Assembly: GCF_002262875.1 (NCBI RefSeq)
Contig: NZ_NKYE01000011.1
Coordinates: 148,106-212,105 of the forward strand
Reading direction: 5' to 3'
Source of the DNA: Amycolatopsis antarctica
GTDB taxonomy: Bacteria; Actinomycetota; Actinomycetes; Mycobacteriales; Pseudonocardiaceae
DNA length: 64,000 nucleotides
The notes under the pieces are model-generated. The model saw nothing but the letters and a program-made list of their open reading frames with translations, was not told the DNA's origin and made no database searches. A program made the position numbers and the translations under genes. Each line of letters starts with the position of its first letter. Position 1 is the first letter of the stretch. Shown here one piece after another: positions 58,164 to 64,000 of the stretch.

Positions 58164-61100
58164 TCAGGTGCCGCAGCAGACCGGTTGCGCCCATTCCGGC
58201 TCGTGCCACCAGAACCGCGGGTCGTGGTCGTGCCGCGGGGTGGGGGCCGAGGCAGCGAGCGCCGGCGTGACGCTCGCCCGCGTATCCGGCGCGAACGGAG
58301 CCAGCAGTTCGTCCACCGTGTGCAGCACGCCGCCGCGCATCACCCGGGTCACCGCGGCCGCCGCCCGGATGTCGGCGAGCGGATCCCCCGTCACGAACGA
58401 CAGGTCGGCCAGCGCACCGGGGGCGACGGTACCGATCCTGCCTTCCAGCCCCAGCCAGCGCGCCGGGTTGGCGGTGGCGGTACGCAGCGCCTCGTACGGG
58501 GTGAAGCCGTACCGCACCATGGCGCGCAGGTTGGTGTGCAGCGATACGGCGACGTTGTCCAGCGGGGCGTCCGTTCCGGCGATGACGAGGCCACCGCCTC
58601 GGTGGATCCGCAGCACCATGTCCACGTTCGCCCTCAGCAGTTCCCGCATCGCCTCCGCCGGTGGCAGCGTGGCGTTCTCGGCTTTCGTGCGGAGCAGGTC
58701 GTACTCCCAGGCGGGAAAGAGTGCCCGGGTACGCGGATCGTCGACGAGCGAGCGGTCCTCGCCGTACATCGCGGCCGAGTTGAACAGTGTCGGGGTGATC
58801 GACATGCCGGTGCGGGTGAACAGCGTGACCGCGTCGGCGTACGCGCGTCCCAGCCTGCTGACGGTGTGCGAGTAGCCGAGCCGGTTGGTGGCGCCGGTGT
58901 GTTCCATCCCGTCCATGCCGAAGTTCTCCGACGGGTACAGGTAGTGCGAGGACAGCGGCATTCCGGCCCGGTGCGCGCGTGCGGCCAGCTCCCGCTGGGC
59001 TTCGGCGGGCAGCCGAACGTAGGTCTTGATGAGGTCGTAGCCCAGTTCCTTCGCCCGTTCCAGTTCCGGGCCGAGCTGGTCGAGCGACCGGGTGGTGCGC
59101 ATGAAGTTGTAGTAGACCCGCGAGCCGTCGATCGCCTCCCCGGTGGCGAAGAACCGGGGGCCGACCCGCCGTCCGGCGTCGAGCGCCTCCCTGGTCTCCA
59201 CCATCTGGTAGGCGGGATCGCCGGGCGAGCGCGTCGAGGTGATGCCGTAGGCGAGCCACACGCGGCCCTGCCGGTCACCCCACTGCCTGCCCCGCAGATG
59301 CCAATGGTTGTGGGACTCGATCAGGCCCGGTATCACGGTCAGCCCCGAAGCGTCCACTGTGGACCTTCCAGGCCGGTGCGGCTCGACGGCCGCGATCCGG
59401 TCGCCGTCGACGACGATGTCCACGTCCCGCCGGAGACCGGTCGCCTCGCCGTCCCAGATCGCACCGGCGTGGATGACGGTCTTCTCGGTGACCTTCGCCC
59501 GGTGCCAGCGCAGGTCCACCGGCACTGTCCGCGGCCTGCTCCCGTCGATTCCGGTGAGCCGCAACCTGCCGTTGTTCAGGTACAGCAGCCGGTCGGACCC
59601 CACCCAGGACGGCGCGTCGGTGACTTCCCTGGTCACCTGCCGGGCCTCGCCGGCGAGGCTGCCCGCGGCGTCGACCTCGGCCACCCACAGGGCGGACTCG
59701 ACGACGAATGCCAGCATGCGCCCGTTCGGAGACCACACGGGTCCGTCGTCGCCCCTGGTGGCGATGGACCTGCCGGGTATCGCCTCGGCGTAGTGCAGCG
59801 AGCCGGAGGCGAGGTCGACCGTCAGGATCTGGCTGGTGCCCTCCCTGAACCGCTTCGAGAACGGCTTCACCGCGGCGAGCGCCAGCACCGAGCCGTCGGG
59901 TGACCAGCTCACCCGGCCGGGCATGAACAGTGTCGGGGTCACCTGCCGGACCGAGCCGGACGCGACGTCGAGGATCCAGATCGCTCCGTCCTGGTCGGCG
60001 TAGGCGATGCTGTTGCCGTCCGGGGACCAGCGGGGAGTCATCTGCGCGCCGTCGACACCGGTGAGCCGCCGCTCGGCGCCGGTAGTCAGGTCGCGCTGCC
60101 ACAGGTCGGCGTCGCCCTCACGGTCGGAGGCGTACACGATCGACGCGCCGTCCGGGGAGAAGTCCGGGTCGGTGGCGAAGAACCCGTCGTCGACCAGTTT
60201 GCTGGGCTTGCCTCCCGTGATCGGCAGCAGCCACAGGGCGTTCAGGGCGCGGAACGCGATCCGTGAGCCGTCCGGGGCGACCACCGGGCTCGCGATTCCC
60301 TGTACCGGCCGGGAGGCTGTCGAGTCGAGATCGCGGGGTTCGCGCCGGTAGTCCCGTCGCGAGACGACCGGGACCTCCGCGCGGAACGGGATGGACGTGG
60401 CCGTACCGGTCAGCGAGCGCCTGCGGATCTCCCCGTCGGCGGTGTAGACGAGCTCGTCGGCGGAGAGCCAGGTGGCGGCGAATCCGAAGACGTCCTCGCC
60501 GCTGGTGATCGCCCGGTCCCCCACCACGAGTTCCGCGGTGGCACCGGTGACCCGGGTGTAGCTGAGGGTCGCGCCGTCCGGGGCGAACGCCGGGCCGTAC
60601 ACGCTCGCACCCTCGGCCGCGGCTACCAGGTGGGTGATCTCGCCGGTCGCCACCTCGACGGCGTCGATCGCGGAGTCGTCCACGGTGAAGGCGACCCTGC
60701 TGCCGTCCGGCGACCAGGCGGGCATCGCCTCCTCGGCGGCCGAGTCGGTGAGCGCGCTGACGGTGCCGGTGGCCAGTTCGCAGCGGAAGATGCCGTAACT
60801 GCCGGTGCCGCCACGATCCGAGGCGAAGACGATCTGCGTTCCGTCCGGGGAGAACTTCGGTTCCCGGTGGTCCGAGGTGCCCTCGGTGATCCTGCGCAGA
60901 CCGCTGCCGTCCTGGTTGATGACCCACAGGTGGAAGTTCCCGTCGCGGTACGACTGGAACACGACGCCGCGGCCGTCCGGGGAGAAGTGCGGCTGGGTCG
61001 CGTCCTGCAGGTCGTCGGTGAGCCTGCGGGCGGGGCCGCCGTCGGCGGGCAGTATCCAGATGGCGGTGACGAGGTCGAGCGCGATGGCCCGGCCGTCCGG

Positions 61101-61325
61101 CGACATCGAGGCGGCGATGTTGGTGCCTTCGGTGAGTGTCGCCCGTTCACCGTGGCCGGCGGGGTCCGCGGCCGCCGCGCGTTCGAGGGCGATGGGGCCG
61201 AGCAGTCCGGCGCCGGTCGCGACCGCGGCGACCTGCCCGGTCCGTCGCAGCAGGTCCCGGCGGCTCAGTGGGGCCGGCCGCCGCGGGCCGTGCCCGTCGC
61301 TCGCCGGGGTGTCGATCGGATCCAT
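58164..61325 (-). CDS. Tat-exported TolB-like propeller plus amidohydrolase
   Basis: This 1053-residue protein starts with a twin-arginine signal (LSRRDLLRRTGQVAAVATGAG, within residues about 18-50). A WD40-like/TolB beta-propeller follows (about 60-590), with many repeats of the F-S-P-D-G type such as FSPDGTQIVFASDRGG. An amidohydrolase domain (about 600-1010) has the metal motif ESHNHWHLRG, SSHYLYPSEN and AGTDAPLDN, and ends in ATANPARWLGLEGRIGTV. The ATG at 61325 has GGGAGG five bases upstream and is preferred over a GTG four codons earlier. This fusion architecture occurs in secreted hydrolases. The substrate is unknown; cyclic amides or dipeptides are typical of the catalytic fold. The C-terminus ends in an unusual CCGT. 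Confidence 0.9.
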   Translation of the reverse strand: MDPIDTPASDGHGPRRPAPLSRRDLLRRTGQVAAVATGAGLLGPIALERAAAADPAGHGERATLTEGTNIAASMSPDGRAIALDLVTAIWILPADGGPARRLTDDLQDATQPHFSPDGRGVVFQSYRDGNFHLWVINQDGSGLRRITEGTSDHREPKFSPDGTQIVFASDRGGTGSYGIFRCELATGTVSALTDSAAEEAMPAWSPDGSRVAFTVDDSAIDAVEVATGEITHLVAAAEGASVYGPAFAPDGATLSYTRVTGATAELVVGDRAITSGEDVFGFAATWLSADELVYTADGEIRRRSLTGTATSIPFRAEVPVVSRRDYRREPRDLDSTASRPVQGIASPVVAPDGSRIAFRALNALWLLPITGGKPSKLVDDGFFATDPDFSPDGASIVYASDREGDADLWQRDLTTGAERRLTGVDGAQMTPRWSPDGNSIAYADQDGAIWILDVASGSVRQVTPTLFMPGRVSWSPDGSVLALAAVKPFSKRFREGTSQILTVDLASGSLHYAEAIPGRSIATRGDDGPVWSPNGRMLAFVVESALWVAEVDAAGSLAGEARQVTREVTDAPSWVGSDRLLYLNNGRLRLTGIDGSRPRTVPVDLRWHRAKVTEKTVIHAGAIWDGEATGLRRDVDIVVDGDRIAAVEPHRPGRSTVDASGLTVIPGLIESHNHWHLRGRQWGDRQGRVWLAYGITSTRSPGDPAYQMVETREALDAGRRVGPRFFATGEAIDGSRVYYNFMRTTRSLDQLGPELERAKELGYDLIKTYVRLPAEAQRELAARAHRAGMPLSSHYLYPSENFGMDGMEHTGATNRLGYSHTVSRLGRAYADAVTLFTRTGMSITPTLFNSAAMYGEDRSLVDDPRTRALFPAWEYDLLRTKAENATLPPAEAMRELLRANVDMVLRIHRGGGLVIAGTDAPLDNVAVSLHTNLRAMVRYGFTPYEALRTATANPARWLGLEGRIGTVAPGALADLSFVTGDPLADIRAAAAVTRVMRGGVLHTVDELLAPFAPDTRASVTPALAASAPTPRHDHDPRFWWHEPEWAQPVCCGT

Positions 61326-61536
61326 GTCGCCTCCCACCGTGACCTTGACCCAGGCGGGCCACGATCCGCAATGTTCCGGTCTCTGGATGTCACCCTATTA
61401 GGTGAGCTAACGAAATGAATTGTAGCCGTTGTCCTACGGAACGTAGAGAGACTTGTGCGGCGGAAGCGCCGGTCACGCTCCGCGCAGGGCCGACGGGGGT
61501 GTGCCGGGGCGCGGGGCGGTCGGCCGACGGGCGCCG

Positions 61537-62766
61537 TCAGGCCAGTGCGGCGATGTCCTCGGCGAGGGCCTCGGTTCCGGGGCAGGCGAGCATCCGGCGC
61601 GACATGCTCGCCGCCCGGTGGCGGGGCGCGGGGTCGTCCAGCAGTCGGGCGCAGGCTTCGGCGAGGGAGGTCGCGTCCACCACCGCCGGGTCGAGCCGGG
61701 TGCCGAGCCCGAGTTCGGCCACGCGGTCGGCGTTGTCCTGCTGGTCCCCGAACAGTGGCAGGACCGCCATCGGGGTGCCGGCGCGCAGGGCTTCGCGGAC
61801 ACCGCCGAAGCCGCCGTGGGAGAGGAACAGGTCTGCCGAGTGGAGCAGTTGCGGCTGGGGGGCGAAGGAGGTGAGCCGGACGTTGCCTGGCCGGGGGCCG
61901 GTCCAGTCCGCGGGGTCGAATCCGGGCCCGAGTGCGACGACTCCGGTGCAGGGCAGTTCGCCGAGTGCGGCGACCAGCAGTTCGAGGAGTTTCGGCGCTT
62001 CCGGGATCGCCTGGAGGGCCACGGTACCGAGTCCGGCCAGCACGAGTGGCCGGTCGTCGGGCAGGTTCGCGAACGCGGGGTCGAGCGCGATCGCGCCCGG
62101 GCCGGTGTCGTCGAGGCGGTAGGACCGGGCGGAGGGGAGCCGGATGTCGTCGGGGTACCACTGTTGCGGGACCAGCGCGGCAAGGAGTGTCCGGTCCGGT
62201 CGGCCAGGGGTGTCGACGGTGTCCAGACCGAGGCCTGCACGCTGGGCGTTGAGGATGTCCCGTACGGCGGGCAGGTTCCGGGCCGAGAACGGTGAGATGT
62301 CGAGTACTGCCTGCGGGAGGCCCAGGCGTTCGGCGGCCAGGTAGCCGCCGAACTCGTTGCATTCCCGGACGATGACGTCCGGTTGCCAGCGGGGTGCTGC
62401 GTCGAGGAGATCCTCGGCGAAGATACGCGCGAGCGGGCCCGCGTAGGCGCGTACTCCCTCGCCCGGGTCGCTTCGGGCGCGGCTCACCGAGGGTTCGGCC
62501 GCCGCGGACCGGTGTCCACCGGCTTCGGTGACGGCGCCGGGCATGCCGGGCAGGTTCGTGTAGGCGGGGTCGGTGAGGAAGCGGGCCAGGTCGATCACGT
62601 TCGGCAGCGGCAGGTGCTCGATCCCGGCGCGGCCCAGTTCCCCGGCCATGGCGGGGGCCGTTGCCACCGCGACCTGGTGCCCCGCCCTGCCCAGGGCTCT
62701 CGCCGCCGGGATCACCGCGGGGACGAGATGCGAGTAGAGCGGCAGGCAGGTCAGCAGTACGCGCAT
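61537..62766 (-). CDS. Glycosyltransferase, MGT/UGT-like (GT1)
   Basis: This 409-residue GT-B glycosyltransferase resembles macrolide- and natural-product-modifying enzymes. The N-terminal acceptor half starts RVLLTCLPLYSHLVPAVIPA. The donor-binding motif is near residues 315-350: FLSHGGFGGVREALRAGTP, then LPLFGDQQDNADRV, which contacts the nucleotide sugar. GGAGAAG lies just before the ATG at 62766. No sugar-nucleotide genes or polyketide genes are adjacent. It may act on xenobiotics or a lipid, or be an orphan tailoring enzyme. Involvement in the siderophore is possible but it is 30 kb away. Confidence 0.88.
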   Translation of the reverse strand: MRVLLTCLPLYSHLVPAVIPAARALGRAGHQVAVATAPAMAGELGRAGIEHLPLPNVIDLARFLTDPAYTNLPGMPGAVTEAGGHRSAAAEPSVSRARSDPGEGVRAYAGPLARIFAEDLLDAAPRWQPDVIVRECNEFGGYLAAERLGLPQAVLDISPFSARNLPAVRDILNAQRAGLGLDTVDTPGRPDRTLLAALVPQQWYPDDIRLPSARSYRLDDTGPGAIALDPAFANLPDDRPLVLAGLGTVALQAIPEAPKLLELLVAALGELPCTGVVALGPGFDPADWTGPRPGNVRLTSFAPQPQLLHSADLFLSHGGFGGVREALRAGTPMAVLPLFGDQQDNADRVAELGLGTRLDPAVVDATSLAEACARLLDDPAPRHRAASMSRRMLACPGTEALAEDIAALA

Positions 62767-63249
62767 GGGCTTCTCCACGTTACGGCGGCGGTTCGTTCAC
62801 GGCCCGCACGGTTGATCGTATCGGTGGGTGGGGTGGCGGCGGTTCCGGCCGTGGGTGTTGCAGTGCACGGTCGTCGCCGCGGGATCCGTCCCGGCTCGAC
62901 GGCACTCGTTCCGCGCGTTCCGCGGCCGTGGCCGGCTTGGCTCCCGGTCGCGGCGTAACCGGCGCGAGATGCGGACCGTCGGCAGGAGGCTCCGGGCGGA
63001 CGGTCGCATGGAGTCCTGTCGGCCGCCCCGCGCCGGTGGATCGGCTTCGTGTCGAGTCTCACGGCGTCTGGAATCCACTGTGGACAGTCGGTGGGGCTTC
63101 GCCGTTCGGCGCCGCGACTCGCCCTGGGTCCGGGCGGGCATGCTCGGCAGCCGTGTGGCGAACTTTGGCAGTTCTGTTCGATATGGACGTCCGTTGGCGG
63201 TTGGTCGGTCACGCTGTACGGACGGTGGCGAGTTCCTGTGCCGTCCAGG
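62767..63249. other. 483-base gap without a convincing gene
   Basis: The region lies between the DUF222/HNH gene and the glycosyltransferase. Several overlapping frames are open because of GC bias, but none looks like protein. It contains one copy of the TCCACTGTGGAC palindrome (63073-63085) and a weaker copy of the second palindrome family (63177-63191). Confidence 0.5.
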
Positions 63250-64000
63250 TCAGAAGGGTGCGGGTACTTCGTCTGGCGGGTGGAGGGGTTCGGGTCGGCT
63301 GGTGTGGACGTTGCCGGTGGGGGTGGTGATGTGCAGGGCGCCGGTGTTGTCGGTGGCGAGGTGCCAGCCGGGGAGGTCTTTGAGGCGGTGGTGTCGTCGG
63401 CAGAGCCCGGTCAGGTTCGCGGCGCTGGTACTGCCCCCTCGTGCCCAGTCGTCTGTGTGGTCGATGTCGGATACGTGGGACGGCCGGTGGCAACCCGGCA
63501 TCCGGCATTCCCGGTCACGTACCTTCACCAACTCCGCCAACGCCGCCGGCGGGCGGTATCGGCTGCGTCCGAGATCGAGCACGGTTCCGGTGACCGGGTC
63601 GGTGACGACCCTGCGTAGCACCGAACCCGAGTTGGTGGCGAGGTGGCGGGCCAGCCAGGCCGGTACCGGCCCGTGACCGGACAGCTCGGCGGGATGGTCG
63701 TCGACCCCGGCCAGGGTCGTCGCGGCGACGTGCACGAACACCTCCGTACGGGCTTCTGCCGTGCGGTGACCGAGGCAGAGTTCGGCGAACACGTCGGCAC
63801 GGAGTTGTTCCAGGGTGCGGGTCTCACCACCACCACGCAGGGTCTTCGCGATCCGATCCACGCGTGCGTAGACCGCCGTGGCGGTCTCGGCAGGCAGATC
63901 GGCGATCAGGGTGCTCATCGCATCGTCCTGGTGCACCAACTGCACGCTGCGTTCCAGACGCCGTTTCCGCGCCCGCTCAGCATGCCCGTCCGGATCGACG
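63250..64000 (-). CDS. DUF222/HNH endonuclease-like protein, N-terminus off the right edge
   Basis: The visible 249 residues are the C-terminal part of a DUF222 protein with an HNH domain (13E12-repeat group, abundant in actinobacteria). The DUF222 part contains LRADVFAELCLGH and the RRVVTDPVTGTVLDLGRSRY segment. The HNH part has CRMPGCHRPSHVSDIDHTDDWARGG, then LTGLCRRHHRLKD. The frame is open to the last base, so the start is outside the window. Members often occur in many copies per genome, and their activity is not established. A basic stretch near the edge (HAERARKRRLERS) belongs to the same frame. Confidence 0.9.
   Translation of the reverse strand, partial: VDPDGHAERARKRRLERSVQLVHQDDAMSTLIADLPAETATAVYARVDRIAKTLRGGGETRTLEQLRADVFAELCLGHRTAEARTEVFVHVAATTLAGVDDHPAELSGHGPVPAWLARHLATNSGSVLRRVVTDPVTGTVLDLGRSRYRPPAALAELVKVRDRECRMPGCHRPSHVSDIDHTDDWARGGSTSAANLTGLCRRHHRLKDLPGWHLATDNTGALHITTPTGNVHTSRPEPLHPPDEVPAPF

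Noticed and set aside
61398..61411. TTAGGTGAGCTAAC, resembling a fourth iron box
   Set aside because: The half-sites resemble the IdeR consensus, but the spacing is wrong and the flanks do not match. It may only be part of the AT-rich promoter of the propeller-amidohydrolase gene.
1..64000. tRNA, rRNA, CRISPR, transposase, prophage or attachment site
   Set aside because: No cloverleaf-like gene, spaced repeats, integrase or transposase reading frame was recognised by eye. A tRNAscan or CRISPR finder run would settle it.

Overview
The window reads as chromosomal DNA of a high-GC actinomycete. GTG starts are common, genes are tightly coupled by 4-base ATGA/GTGA overlaps, and it carries an Lsr2 nucleoid protein, an MbtH-like protein, IdeR/DmdR-type iron boxes and a DUF222 HNH protein. 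I infer the family Pseudonocardiaceae (Amycolatopsis/Saccharomonospora-like) with moderate confidence. I saw no tRNA, rRNA, CRISPR array or transposase.

Region 1 (1-32.8 kb, almost all minus strand) is an iron-regulated siderophore locus. Transcription runs right to left in three units, each behind an iron box: (a) an N-acyltransferase and an ornithine N5-monooxygenase; (b) a ferric-siderophore reductase, two exporter-fold ABC half-transporters and two FecCD-type permeases; (c) an MbtH-like protein, a Tat-exported multicopper oxidase and two giant NRPSs. NRPS 1 is C-A-T / C-A-T-E / C-A-T-E / C-A-T-E. Its first condensation domain is EntF/DhbF-like, its first A domain carries the glycine code DILQLGLIW, and its second carries a serine code. 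NRPS 2 continues off the left edge. With hydroxyornithine-forming tailoring genes present, the product is probably an aryl-capped, D-residue-rich mixed catechol/phenolate-hydroxamate peptide siderophore. I cannot identify it as a known compound, and any aryl-acid genes would lie outside the window.

Region 2 (32.8-38.1 kb, plus strand) starts with a decayed alpha/beta-hydrolase remnant and an acyl-CoA synthetase. An unusual XRE-TetR fusion regulator follows, translationally coupled to cdhC-cdhA-cdhB, the L-carnitine to glycine betaine pathway.

Region 3 (38.1-52.3 kb) is mixed chromosomal content: a P-loop protein, a stand-alone LigD-type polymerase, a sugar ABC transporter without its ATPase, a desaturase, an Asp23 protein, a renalase-like flavoprotein, an NAD(P)-binding protein, a CPBP protein, a GAF-SpoIIE phosphatase, small membrane/hypothetical proteins, an ATPase with a damaged Walker A motif, and lsr2.

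Region 4 (52.3-64 kb, mostly minus) holds a carnitine/choline acyltransferase paired with a 2-oxoglutarate/Fe(II) oxygenase, a VOC protein, small DNA-binding proteins, a Tat-exported beta-propeller amidohydrolase, an MGT-like glycosyltransferase and a truncated DUF222/HNH protein. Two families of short palindromes recur in both coding and non-coding DNA and have no explanation from the annotation.
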